64,000 nt of DNA from Phragmites australis (Eukaryota; Streptophyta; Magnoliopsida; Poales; Poaceae), in the NCBI RefSeq assembly GCF_958298935.1, contig NC_084929.1:4216001-4280000 (forward strand), in the 5' to 3' direction. Of this stretch, positions 44,700-57,000 are shown one piece after another. The first letter of the stretch is position 1, and each line of letters starts with the position of its first letter. Both the position numbers and the translations under genes were made by a program. Under the pieces are notes generated by a model. That model worked only from the letters and a program-made list of their open reading frames with translations, did no database searches and was not told where the DNA came from.

Positions 44700-46198
44700 A
44701 TCACACCACACTTTCAATAGGCCTTTTCTTAGCATATTAAGTTCTAATTGGAGATTACTTACCCACAACATCTTGCTCACTGCAAGAGACTTGGCCATGT
44801 ACTCTGGTTTAGCAATTGAACGTGATATCTGCTTCTTGCTCCTCCATGACACCAAATTCCCTCAAACAAAGACACAATAGCTTAAGGTTGGTCTGCTATC
44901 ATCAAGGCAACTAGCCCAATCAGCATCACAATAACCATCCACATTCAGATGTCCATAGCTCCTAAACATAAGTCTCTTTCCAGGACTACTCTTTAAATAT
45001 CATAGGATCCAGTAAACAACATCTAAATGTACACTTCTAGGATCATGCATATACCCGCTCACAACATTCACTGCATAAGAAATGCTAGGCCTCGTTTGAC
45101 ATAAATAGATGAAAAGCCCAACAAGTCTCTGGTATCTTTCTCTGTTTACTGGATTGCCTGATTCAGCACATAATTTATGGTTCGGATCAATAGGTGTTGA
45201 TGCAGGCCTACACCCAAGCATACCAGTCTCACTGAGCAAGTCCAAGACGTACTTCTATTGTAAGAGGACCCCCTTCGGCGATCTGGCAATCTTAATACCA
45301 AGGAAATACTTGAGTTGGCCGAGGTTTTGACCTCAAACTCCTTGCTCAAATTTTCCTTCAGACGAGTAATCTCCATTTCATCATCACCAGTGATAATGGT
45401 ATCATCAATATATACAGCTAACACTGCGATTCTACATCCTAAATGTTCGTAGAACACAGTATGATCACCATTACACTGTTTTATTCTTTTCAAGAGCTCA
45501 TGTTTTATTCTTTTCAAGAGCTCTCAACTCCTCCATCATGGCCTCCCGCCACTTAGGATCTGCTTCTCTTTCTTCTAGTCTCTTGGTATTGCTAGAGACT
45601 GCAATGAAGCAACAAAGGCTCTATAGGTAGTGGATAGATTCTCAAATGAGACATAGTTAGATTTGTCATTCTCACTTCCACTGTTTCTTCGACTATCACA
45701 TGCAAGTTGGGATCCATTTGCTGGGTAAAATTCCATGTATTGTAAACCCAAAAATATCTGCTACTATAAATTTTCCATCTTTTCATGTTTAAAATTTTGT
45801 TGGGCTAAATTAATCATCTGTTTGATGTAATGTAAAATTTTGCTTTAATAACCAGCTGCTTCAGTCGATGTTGTCCAATTGCAATTGCTCAAACTTTAGT
45901 TAGTACTTGTCACCCCTCTGAATGTACATTGTGACTTCAGTAATCAATGAGGACTTTTTGGTTGCTCTTCTTCTCGGTGGCTAGCTTTCTTATGACTAGT
46001 ATTTAGTAGTATTTCCAGTTCGAGGAACAGTTGCAGCAATGCCATTAACTAGGACCAGCTTGAAACAGCCTATGTTGGAGTAGCAATCCTGTTATGTTTG
46101 AGGAATGTAGTCCTTTTCATTTGTTCGTGACATGATCTTACCCTCTTCATGTAGGTACTTGAAGATGTCATCAAACTCCAGTCTAACACAATCTCTAC

Positions 46199-47021
46199 AT
46201 GAGTGTCTTTGGCCTTAAACTTTGGGTTGTGATTGGGTTAGCTGTTGGAGCGTCCCTCTTGGGTATTCTTCTCATACTTGCCATATGCCTCACCATCCAG
46301 AGTTGTATCAAGAGGTCACGTAGGGCAGTCGATGACCTTCCGATGACCCAAATACCTTCTTCGTTGAAAGATATCAAGGAAGTGAGGGCAGTGGACCAAT
46401 TTTCGGCCAATGATTTTGTTGTACATGATGGTCTTCTACTTGCCATCGAGAATGAGCCTGAGCCTGAGCCTGTTGAGTCAGTCGATAGAGAAGCAGTTCA
46501 GTTGGCTTAGGAGGACAAGTCGCGACAAAGAGAACAGAACAATCTTTCCGGTTCTTTTCATATTACGGATGGCTGTGACAGAATTCAGACTGTTTACACC
46601 AATGAGCAGTCTTCAATGCATGCTACTGTGGACTCTGCTCCAGGCTTACCTGAGTTTTCTTATCTTGGTTGGGGCCATTAGTTCACCCTCAGAGATCTAG
46701 AGCTTGCAACCAACCGGTTTTTAAATGATAATCTAATTGGTGAGGGTTGATACGGTGTTGTGTATCGTGGAAGATTATCAAATGGCACCCCCGGTTGCTG
46801 TCGAGAAAATCCTTAACAATTTGTAAGTCTTTTATATAGCAATTTTTTCACTGATGAAGTGCCAATACATGCCTTTATCATTTTGCTTCCTTTTTCTTAT
46901 ACTACGACTGCTTGTCTTGTGTGACTGAGAGAAAATTCAGAGTGGAAGTTGAGGCAATCGGCCATGTCCGTCACAAGAATTTGGTCCGCCTTTTGGGTTA
47001 CTGTGTTCAGGGTACTCAAAG
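46199..47021 (+). pseudogene. Receptor-like protein kinase, truncated and frameshifted
   Basis: It begins MSVFGLKLWVVIGLAVGASL with one membrane segment (residues about 7-33), a basic stop-transfer SCIKRSRRAV and the juxtamembrane block TQIPSSLKDIKEVRAVDQFS. After a stop (46508-46510) comes FTLRDLELATNRF, then the glycine loop GEG-stop-YGVVYRGRL. A one-base shift follows, then a VAVEK-like stretch where the ATP-binding lysine normally is. Exon 46941-47021 adds [20 protein letters not shown]. The remaining kinase exons are replaced by retroelement sequence. It resembles the extensin-like/TMK-neighbour RLK group of the At5g18500 type. Non-functional. Confidence 0.8.
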
Positions 47022-47099
47022 GTAAGAATACGAACACACTATTTTCATCTTTCTCTTTAATATAGTGTGATATGTATTGATCCTTTTAGCAATGAAAAG

Positions 47100-48361
47100 A
47101 AAGGGAAGTCATAACACAAATTACTTGATGTGTATGCATGCTCCTGCCCTCCCGTGACCCTGCCTCGGCCTCCACCCTCTCACATGTGTGCATGTGTCGC
47201 TACCACACCAGACCTATCACCTAACTGCCTCCATCTGTGAGCCATTGAAGCGCGCTCGACCTCTCCCTCTCCCTCTCATAAGCCCTAGCTCGCTCGCTCT
47301 CACCTATAAATGGAACCAGCTCACTTCCCTTCTCTCCCCATTCCCCATCTCGACAGTTGCACCACCAAAACCACAACCTCTTCTCCTCTGTTTCTCCCTA
47401 ATCTCCAGCCACCACACAAATTCGCCGCCGTCGACAAGATATCACCTCCCCTCCCTGTTATGTGCGACTTCCGGTGCTTCCTTCTCACCCTCTATCCCTT
47501 CTTGTAGTTTGGGGAGTACCTGGAGTCGATCGGAGCCATAGCCTGAGAAGACTGTCGCCACCGATCCTCTTCTTCCTCACCATCGGGACCGCCCCGACCT
47601 CAACTGACATGGCCAACCGTCCGGTAAGCACCACATCCACCCCATCCCCTTCCCCTCCTCGAGCCCACACGAGCACAACAACGAGGCATGCGGTTTGTCG
47701 CCCTTCTCTCTCATCATCGACAACTGCCAAAGCTGATCTAGCCAAGGCAAACCCGCTGGTAGCCTCAATGCCTCGCGTAGGTGCTCCTCGGTGTGCAAAA
47801 CCTGTCCGAAACACCTTCTCTGCGTGTTTCCGACTTTCAACAATGATCTAACGCCACTTCAACGAGCCGCCGATGTCAAGGGCCCCTCAAATGGATTTGC
47901 CTCCTTTCATAGATCCCTAGCATGTAGATCTTGATGAGATCCCGACCCGTTTACACCATTTCGAGGAGGGCATGCCACGGAACCCCTCTGTTCCACTGTG
48001 CCAACGACCAATTGCTCATCAACCACCACATGTCGACCACATGTCCACCACGTCGGGGTTGGTTTTGACATGGCATGTGTTTTTCCCCCCTAGCATAGTT
48101 GAGTCAGCATCGTAGTCCACAAAGTCGGCTCATTGTAGACTCACCTTTGTACACCCCACCCACCAGTCCACAAGCCCATGGACCTAGTCCACAAAACATT
48201 ACCTACCCGATCAGCTGGCCGATCATGGGCTCAACCCACTCTTGGTCCGATCTTCTAACCAGAATTTTGTTGGCCCATGGACCTTAACCAAACGAGCCAA
48301 AAATAGATCAATGGGCCAAACTGAAATCCTTTGATCATGGGCCTCCACCAATGTTGACCCA
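47100..48361 (+). mobile_element. Gypsy-type non-coding stretch, left part
   Basis: C-rich transcribed LTR/leader sequence with ACCTATAAATGG at about 47305, unassigned open frames and TTGACC-rich repeats. It ends in ACCCA at 48357-48361, the left copy of the duplication made by the next element, and resumes at 55029. Confidence 0.45.
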
Positions 48362-49837
48362 TGTAGCGAACATGGCCCTCTGAGGGTATGTAATGTGATT
48401 TTAGTGATTAATGATAACATAGTCAATGTGACTAACATGTTTGTCAAGTATATGATTTAGTAGGTCTTATGGATGCAATATATGAAGAAGCCACCATAGT
48501 TGGGATAAAGATTAGATAAATTAGAGGAGTCCTGGGAAAATTGACTACACCGGAAGGTCTGGTGCTGGGTCATTTGTACACACCGGAGTATTTCAGTCAG
48601 AAGGGATCAGAGAAGATTATACTCACCGGAAGGTCCGGTGATACACAGCATATACACACCAGAGTATTTCTGATAGAGGGTAAGAAATACCTCACAGGAT
48701 AGTCCAGTGCTTGGCACTGAGCAACACAGGAGCATTTTGCATCAGGGAGGAAGGAGTTAAACTCACCGGAAGGTTCGGCGCATTGAGTTGTACTCACCGG
48801 ATGGTATGCACCGAAGTATTTGTTGCAGAGAAGGTTCCAAATGTTGAAGATTGAAGGTCAATGCACTGGATGGTCCGGCGCTCAGAAGTTCAACATACCG
48901 GAGCAATTCTTGTAGAGAAGATTTCAGTGGCTCGGTCAGGCTCAAGACAACATGCCGGATGGTCCAACGATGAAGTGAACAACACACCGGAATGTTCGGT
49001 GTTCACAATTTTTGTGAGCCGTTGGGGCAACAGCTAGTTCGTGGGTTTGAGACTATAAATACCCCTCCACTCAGTCATCTGAAAGTGTGGCGGTATGCTA
49101 GAGTCCAAGAGGAAGCTCATATACAATAGTGAAGACATCCAAGCCACCAAAATGCTAAAAGTGATCATCCAAGTTATTTAAGCATGTGATTAGGAAGTGA
49201 TTAGTGTTAATAGGACTAGAGAGTGTTGTTGCTACCTAGAGAGGGGATCAAGGAGTGATCCTATATTGTACCAAGTGGTACGCTGGCACCTTAGAGTCTT
49301 GGTGACTCACCGGCACCTTGGTCCATTGGTGGCTCAAGCTTGTTGACCCTCCGACTTGGTGTGGAGCGGCGGCAAGAAGCTTGTACAAGGACGCAAAGAC
49401 CTTTGCCTTGGTGGCTCAAGCTCTGAAATGAAGACAGCGGCAAGTGACCGAAAGAGAGGCTTAGTGTGATCCTTACCTTTGTGGCTTGGTAGCTCAAGAG
49501 AAGTGACCGAAAGAGTCTTGCGACCAGAAGCATATCCTTGGTGGAGCTCCAATGTGAACTAGGGGTGATGTTTATACCATCAATACTATAGGATAAAAAT
49601 CTCTTTGTGCCGAGTTTGCTCTCTCTACCTTATTTACATTTTCGCATTTACATACTTGCAATTTAACTTCATAGATATGTTGCAATCTCTTTTAAGCGGT
49701 AGAGTAGATACACTAGATAAACCTAGAGCACATTTAGATAGAAATTGATATAGTTTATCTTGTGAAGTATATGTAGCCGATTAGTTTTAAGTGTCATAAT
49801 TCACCCTTCCCCTCTTAGGGCGGCACTGATCCCTTCA
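48362..49837 (+). repeat. 5' LTR of element 2
   Basis: 1,476 bp. It contains the CACCGGAAGGTCCGGTG palindrome array (48548-49000), a TATA-like CTATAAATACC at about 49052, and CTTAGGGCGGCACTGATC near the end. Confidence 0.85.
48548..49000. repeat. Array of imperfect CCGGA-TCCGG palindromes in LTR
   Basis: About eight copies of CACCGGAnGGTCCGGTG or degenerate versions (CACCGGAGTATTT half-sites between them), at roughly 40-70-bp spacing. The same array recurs at 53190-53650, 20938-22260 and 25918-26370. The fullest copies are perfect 7-bp inverted repeats around three bases. Confidence 0.75.
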
Positions 49838-49904
49838 GTTGGTATCAGAGCCTTGTGCTCTTGATAAGGTTCAACCACCTAGAGTTGCGACGTCCGAGGT
49901 TAGG

Positions 49905-51802
49905 ATGGATAGACATAATGCTCTATATTTTGACGGCACTAATTTCCCCCGATGAAAAACTCTATTGACTTGTTTTCTTTAAACTAAAGGGCTAGATGTT
50001 TGGAGAGTCACCGAAGAAGGGATGAGGTAACGCCTCACAAACAAAGAGAGACAACGCAATGTATTAGCAAAGAGTATCATTTTACCATCTTTATGCGTTG
50101 ATACATTTAATCGTGTGTATTATCTCACCAATGTACATGATATTTGGACTAGTCTCATTGAAATACATGAATGCACAAAGGATGTGCGTAATGAGAAATA
50201 TTATGTGCTAGTCTCTAAGTTCAATAACATTAAACAACTTGCCCATGGAAGTGCTAATGATATGTACTCACGATTGAATATTCTTGTCAATGAGATTAAT
50301 AGGATAGATTTGACACAAATTGAAGACGATCAAATGGTGAGAAAGATACTTCAAGCTCTTCTTCTAAAATACAAGTTGATAGTCTTCATCATCTACGACA
50401 AGAGTGACATCAAGAAGATGACTAAGCCAAGTAATCGGCAAGATCATTGCCCATAAAATGACAATAAACATGGGGGTGGAATCTTCTTCCTCATCCGATA
50501 TTAAGAACCTTGCTCTCACAAGAAAGTAAGCTCTATGTCCACACGTGAAGGTGAAGATGAGCAGGCAAGACCAAGAGTCAAGTTCAAGTGATAAAGATGA
50601 TGGAGATGAAGATGAAGAGAGGTATGAAGATAATGAGCAAAGCACCTCAAGTGATGAAGAGATGGACCCCAATGTCGCCAATTTCATCTCACAAGTGGAG
50701 AAGAACATGAAGAGAATTAGCACCAAGATTGATTACCCAATCTCCATTGAAGACATGGTCAACACAATTGATCGTATTAAGAAGGAAAAGAAGACCAAGA
50801 TCAAGAAGACAAGGGGAAGAGGCAAAACATTTGCAAGCATAGGAAGATGGGTGAGTGAAGATAAAGATTCAAGCGATAAGAACCGTACCATCCACTCCAC
50901 CAAGAAAAGCTCTTCCTCATGGCCATCATCATGTTAGTCGTCATCACGCAAGCCATCATCTCACAAGTGTCTTATGCTAAAGGTATGAAAAGCGATGTAA
51001 GTGATGATGAATTCGATAAGGATTCTTCCTCCCAAGAAGAACTTCTTGAATTGGTCAATAAGCAACAAAGGGTCTTAAAAAATAAGCTAAAGAACTTAAG
51101 AAATTTAATGCCTTTAATGATAGTTATGCTACCTTTGTTTCTAATTATAAACAATTATTGAGCAAATTTAAATTGCTAAACAAGGAGCATGAAAAGCTTA
51201 AGGTAAAACTTAAGTGCATCTAATCTCAACCTAAGGTCCCTTTGAAGCAATCTACCTCTATATTCAATTTCAATCCTAAAGTAAATGCTTCCAGTTCTTG
51301 TGATGATTTAAATGATTTATCTAGCTCACCCTTTTGCAATGAGATACGCGTTGAGAATATTTTTGTAGAACTATCTAATGAACTCATTGCACAAGAGAAT
51401 GATGAGCTCAAGCAAGAATTGGAGAAGCTCAAGCAAGACTTGACAAGATTAAAAGGCAAAGAACATGTCCAATCTAACCATGAAAATATGGTGAACAAGC
51501 TTACGAAAAGGTCCATCGTGATATACTTCAAGTGTCATCAAGAAGGTCACAAGTTTTTCCAATACAATCAAATCAAGAAAGAGACCAAGGAGAAGAAAAA
51601 GATGACGAACCTCTCCAACAACACCTCTAACCTCAACACCAAGAGCAACCACTACAAGCTCAAGAAGAAGGACAATGGCAAGGTGGTTACACGTATGGTT
51701 GGAGAAAAGGACCGGAGGTGGAACCAACCCATTTGGGTGCCTAAGAAAATCATCATCAATATAAAGGGACCACAATCGGTTTGGGTTCTAAAGAAAACTT
51801 GA
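49905..51802 (+). pseudogene. Gag of LTR element 2 (UBN2-type, degenerate zinc knuckle)
   Basis: 50115-50456 encodes VHDIWTSLIEIHECTKDVRN, NNIKQLAHGSANDMYSRLNI and EDDQMVRKILQALLLKY, the UBN2 core of copia Gag. Acidic low-complexity stretches follow (50545-50700). Then 51242-51802 has IYFKCHQEGHKFFQYNQ where a CCHC knuckle is expected: two of its cysteines are tyrosine or phenylalanine context. It ends WVPKKIIINIKGPQSVW, as at a Gag-protease junction, but no protease follows. Stops and frame changes make it defective. Confidence 0.75.
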
Positions 51803-53047
51803 AGTTCACGAATGGACTTGGGGATTTGGAGACTTGGCTCACAAGATGGATTCAAGCAAAGAAGCCAAGTGTACATGTTTGAATGCATTGATGAAAGTCA
51901 TGATCATCATATACTCAAATCCCAATCTAAAGGTAAAAGAGGTAAGTGTGCTAGATGCAAAATCTTTTTAATTGATGTGCATCTTTGTCTTATCTAGGAT
52001 TGCATGTGTATATTTCAATCTATTGCAATGACTAGTGTAGGTTTTTCATATGGTGGGTTGTTGTGTTTCTCTCGCTAACCCATGAGCAACCTACATGGTT
52101 TATTAGTCATATGTCCTTTCATGGCATATTTCTACATTTTATATTCTATATATACCATGAATCCAATCTGTAGGATAAATTCTCCATTGTTATTCATAAC
52201 AGGTGTATATCTATCACAAGTATTCAACACTTGTATACATGTATTTAGGGGGAGTATATCCTTTGAGTTATGATTTTGAGACTAACATGTATTGCAAGTG
52301 ATATCTTTTGTAGTCTCATGGAGAAATCTACATGTCTCTAGAGGTATGCAATGCTTAAATTGGATTCTTTGTCAATTAATTTATTCATTTAATCTATCTC
52401 TATGTATAATATGGCTTAAACTTCCTTTGTCTTCATATTGTCTAGTTGTGCATATATTTTACTTTCATCATATGTATGCACACATATAAGGAGAGTTTAA
52501 ATCATATTATGTGAGTTTAATAAATTGTGATCCATGTGTTTCATTTCAATTGGTATTAACATAATCCCTTAAATTGCATATCTATAGTTGGTATAATTCC
52601 TTTGAATTGAATCCCTATAATTAGTATTATTTTATTGGATCATGATTTATAAAACTCTCTCCCAAGTGCTCTAACACTCTTCTTTGAGTTCAACATGTGT
52701 TTGTAGCCTTTTTGATATTGTTGATAAAGAGGAGAGAAGTTTGATGACCAAAACAAGAAGCAATATGAGCAAGATGCAAGATGACATGCCTAGTGGAGAA
52801 CAAGTAAGGAAGCAAGATATCTAGGGATGCTAAGGTTGACTCACCCACATTTGGTATCAAGAGCATTCAAGGAAGAAACTCTTATAATGACGATGGAGAA
52901 AGGGGAAACCACCACAAAAGGGGTACTAAGTGGTAAGAATATGCATCCGAACAAAGTGGTAAAGCTTTGTGCAATTTAAAATTGATATCATTTATTATTT
53001 GCCACTTGATTTGGTTGTGTTGTCATCAATCATCAAAAAGGGGAGAT
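51803..53047. other. Non-coding interior of LTR element 2
   Basis: An AT-rich stretch where pol should be. It holds only short frames without family resemblance and ends in the polypurine tract. Confidence 0.55.
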
Positions 53048-55028
53048 TGTAGCGAACATAGCCCTCTAAGGGCATGTAATGTGATTTTAGTGATTAATGA
53101 TAATATAGTCAATGTGACTAACATGTTTGTCAAGTATATGATTTAGTAGGTCTTATGGATGTAATACATGAAGAAGTCACAGGAAAATTGACTACACCGA
53201 AAGATCCAGTGCTGGGTCATTTGTACATGCTGGACTATTTCTGTCAGAAGGGTTCAGAGAAGATTATACTCACTGAAAGGTCCGGTGATACCCAGAATGT
53301 ACACACCAGAGTATTTCTGATAGAGGGTGAGAAATACCTCACCGGATGGTCCGGTGCTCGGCACTGAGCAACACCAGAGCATTTTGCATCAGGACAGAAG
53401 AAGTTGAACCCACCGGAAGGTCCGAAGCATTGAGTTGTACTCACTGGATGGTATGCGTCGGAGTATTTGTTATAGAGAAGGTTCCAAGTGTTAAAGATTG
53501 AATGTCAACGCACCGGATAGTCTGACGCTCAGAAGTTCAACACGCCGGAGTAATTCTTGCAGAGAAGATTTTAATGGCTCGGTCAGGCTCAAGACAACAC
53601 GCCGGATGGTCCGACGATGAAGTGAAGAACACACCAGAATGTTCGGTGTTCACAATTTCTATGAGCCGTTGGGGTAATAGCTAGTCCGTGGGGTTGAGGC
53701 TATAAATACCCCTCCACTCGGTCATTTGAAGGTGTGGCAATATGCTGGAGTCCAGAAAAAGCTCATATACAATAGTGAAGACATTCAAGATACCAAAGTG
53801 CTAAAAGTGGTCATCCAAGGTATTTAAAGCACATGATTAGGAAGTGATTAGTACCGATAGGCCTAGAGAGTGTTGTTGCTGCCTAGGGAGGGGATCAAGG
53901 AGTGACCCTACATTGTACCAAGTGGTACGCCAGTACCTTGGAGTCTTGGTGACTCACTGGCACCTTGGTCCATTGGTGCCTCAAGCTTGTTGATCCTCCG
54001 ACTTGGTGTGAAGTAGCGGCGGCAAGAAGCTTGTACAGGGACGTGAAAACCCTTGCCTTGGTGGCTCAAACTTCGAAGTGAAGATGGCAGCAGGTAACCA
54101 GAAGAGAGACTTGGTGTGAGCCTTGCCTTTGTGGCTTGGTGGCTCAAGAGCCGTGGCCGGAAGAGTCTTGATGATCGGGAGTATATCCTTAGTGAAGCTC
54201 CAATGTGAATTAGGGGTGGCGTTTATGCCATCTATAACAAGGTATAAAAATCTCATGTGCTGTGTTTGCTCTCTTTACCCTATTTATATTTCTATATTTA
54301 CATACTTAAAATTTACCTTCATAGATAGGTTGTAATCTCTTTTGACCGGTAGAGTAGACACACTAGATAAACCTAAAGCATATTTAGATAGAAATTAATC
54401 AATACTATATATTAAAGCTCTAAGAATTAGAGCGATTCTAGGGGTTCAAGCACTGTAGCTACTGTTAATGTGGGCCCTATGTATGTATACATGTATATAT
54501 GTACGTATACGGATACGGATACGGATATGTATACATATATGTATATGTACATATATGTGTATGTATGTATATACATATCCGTATATTTACACGTATAATA
54601 TAATTTTTTGAAAAATCCAGAAAAATAGTGAAAGGTATAATAATTATATTGATAAATCGGCTGAAATAATCTAAAATACACAGAAAAATATCTAAAACTC
54701 AAAAAAATATGAAACAAATTTTGTTAGGTTCGTATTACTGTCGTCTACATATTAAAATTATGTGCATAAATAAAAATAATACTGTTTTCCCCATAATTAA
54801 ATGAATGTGGTAAATATTAATAAATTCATAAATAAATATTGAGATGCCCAAAATTGGTGAACCTAATTTTTTTTAGTCTTTTTTTGTCATGTTCTGTGCA
54901 ACAAAAAAATGATCGCGACGTAGGCGCGCCAATCCGCCTAGTATAAGTTTATCTTGTAAAGTATTTCAAGCCGATTAGTTTTAAGTGTCATAATCCATCC
55001 CTTTCTTAGGACATCACCGATCCCTTCA
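53048..55028 (+). repeat. 3' LTR of element 2, interrupted
   Basis: Matches the 5' LTR from TGTAGCGAACATAGCCCTCT through TAGATAGAAATT, then resumes after the Helitron at TATAAGTTTATCTTG and ends CCCTTCA. It shows many point differences from the 5' LTR, so the insertion is not recent. Confidence 0.85.
54399..54941 (+). mobile_element. 543-bp Helitron inside the 3' LTR
   Basis: It starts TCAATACTATATATTAAAGC after an A and ends CGCGACGTAGGCGCG, then CCGCCTAG before a T. The 5' LTR of the same element is the empty site (GAAATTGATATAGTTTATC), so the insertion point between A and T is exact. The interior is AT-rich with TATAC/GGATAC repeats (54478-54600) and has no gene. Confidence 0.8.
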
Positions 55029-57000
55029 ACCCAGTCAAATATCGACCTGATCCAGTCAACCTCCAACCTAGCTCGTTCTAACCTTGACCTAGCCCACGTT
55101 AACCCGGTCAATGGGACCCACCTATCATTCAACTCTGGTCATTGACTTTGACCAGAGAGTAGGATCCACCTATCAGTCAACTCCATGTGACCGGTCAACT
55201 TTGACCGTTGACCCATTGACATGGTCCCACCTCTCAGTCTAACTTTATTTGTCATATTTTCCATAATTAAAATAAATCCATGGAATATTCCAATAATATC
55301 CCCCTTCCTTCTTTTTCCTGATTTAATCTCCGGATCGATATTTTGAAGGCCATAACTTCGTCGTTTCAACTCTGATTTTGGTGATTCTTTCGCCTAAAAC
55401 CTATCTCCATGTCCTAGTTTGATAGTTGTTAGGATTCACTTAGTGTTCCTTTTGGTGTTATTTTGATTCTTCCTCAGTTTAGGTCTGCTTATTGGAATAA
55501 TTTGTGCTTTTCAGAAGAAGAAGAATTTGCAGAGAAACTCGAAGACCAGAACTACGAGGAAGGACAGGAAGACTTTGAGGAAGGCAGTCCTAATTCCTTG
55601 ACCATATTGGACCAATATTTCATAAATTAAAACATCAAACTTAAAACATGATATACTCTTTCCTACCTTATACTAGCTTTAATTCAAATACTTGTGTTAG
55701 TTATAACCTAACTTGCTATGACATACCTTGGATACTTGTTTACCACATTCCATGAAAGCCCTAGTTTACTTTCATCAATGGCTATAATAATGTTAGATGA
55801 TACCTTGCCAACTAGTATGATTAGGATGGTTACTCCTCTCTTCGGATATGATCACACATGATCAAAATATGTTATCTTTCATTACAAATGGGATGAAGTG
55901 TGGTGTTTGTTGGTGTGCGCTTGGAAAAAGTGGGATGGTGTGGTGAAAATTATAAAAACCCATTTTGGCGGGGGTGAGTAAGGTAGTCCTCGGGGGAGGG
56001 TACCTTAGGAGCAAGTTTGTCTTTATGGTATTCGTTGCTATTTAAGACACTTGCCCCGGTTATATAAGGATTGAATCATTGTGACATTATACTAAGCCAC
56101 CCTAGTGCAACCATATGTCCCTTATTATGGTAAAAGGCTTGGATCATACCTTTCCAACCTAACCGGAGGAGCACCGGGAGGGCTGAGAGCAACAGAGGAC
56201 CATGAGAAGACCTAGGTGACCTATGTGGTGCTTGAGGTCCAGCTGGAGATTACATTGAGTTGAAATTAAAGTCATGAGCCCATGAGGTGTTCTGTAGGTG
56301 GGAACCTGGTGAGGAAGGTTAGGTGTCAAGACTCGTTATATCCGCTCCACCACTTGCAACGGTTAGAGACTGAGCATATCGTGTGGGTAAAGTTGTACAC
56401 CTCTGCAGAGTGTTAATCTATTTGAATAGTCATGTTCGCGGTCATGGACATGTAAAGGTTGGCCACACCTTGGATAGACTTGGAGTGTGGGTAATCCTTG
56501 ATGAGTGAGTTTGTGAGGGTTATGGACTGTGTTTTGGTAAATGGCGGTTGAGAGTCGTAGTCTGGTTGCTGATGTGTGTCCACCAGCCTTAAAGATGGGA
56601 ACTGCAAAAATGGAATAGCTTCTCCTGGGCCAAAACTCTTAACTATGACTTAAAAGTTTGGGTTGATAGTTACGTATTTTAACTAGTTATTACACTTAAA
56701 ATCAACTGTGTCAAAATTTGCTTTATGCTCAAAGCTATGCCTTATAGCCTTAAACCTTGTTATTTCCTTAAGCATCTATCAACTTCTTGAGTAGTTAGGG
56801 CATGTTGAGTATCTTCCATACTCACTCTTGTTTGCTGATCAGATGAAGAGCCAGAGTACAACTTTGTTGCATGGATGTAATAAATCCTATGGATTATGAC
56901 CTTTGTATTGGTAGACATTTATGTTATAATATTAATCAAATTATGATTGTGATGCTATTCTATTGTAATATATGTGTATCAGCTACTGATCAGGAACTGA
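55029..57000 (+). mobile_element. Gypsy-type non-coding stretch, right part
   Basis: Continues the sequence interrupted at 48361, with more GTCAACC/TTGACC repeats and the block CAACTCTGATTTTGGTGATT (55364) shared with about 33100. Downstream 56000-56900 looks like the untranslated part of a grass gypsy element (ACCTCTGCAGAGTGT). No polyprotein seen. Confidence 0.45.

Larger units (their letters stand above)
42590..45786 (-). pseudogene. Copia polyprotein remnant (RT to RNase H), split by a nested element
   Basis: Minus strand. 45517-45145 is RT (CRIAVLAVYIDDTIITGDD, with the YxDD-type YIDD). 45300-44880 is the region LKYFLGIKIARSP, VNRERYQRLVGLFIYLCQTR and SISYAVNVVSGYMHDP. RNase H follows: DGYCDADWASCLDD and KSLAVSKMLWVSN, up to LLKVWC at the junction. 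After the nested 42887-44699 element, RNase H resumes at 42881 with DNKSAINIANNPVQLDG and ends DKMGMIDIYHPS. Joining across the insert restores the conserved WCDNKSAI motif, which proves the split. Frameshifts and stops make it dead. Confidence 0.85.
48362..55028 (+). mobile_element. Gag-only LTR retroelement 2 with complete ends
   Basis: Flanked by a perfect 5-bp duplication ACCCA (48357-48361 and 55029-55033). The 5' LTR is 48362-49837, beginning TGTAGCGAACAT and ending GATCCCTTCA. A primer-binding site TTGGTATCAGAGCC follows at 49839. The polypurine tract AAAAAGGGGAGAT precedes the 3' LTR at 53048-55028, which is interrupted by a Helitron at 54399-54941. The interior codes only Gag remnants; protease, integrase, RT and RNase H are absent. 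It is a non-autonomous copia-like element whose LTRs resemble those of element 1. Confidence 0.85.

Noticed and set aside
47188..47851. Proline/serine-rich frames as a possible extensin-like gene
   Set aside because: C-rich retroelement leader with a TATA box just upstream; several overlapping frames are open and none has a signal peptide or ordered repeats.
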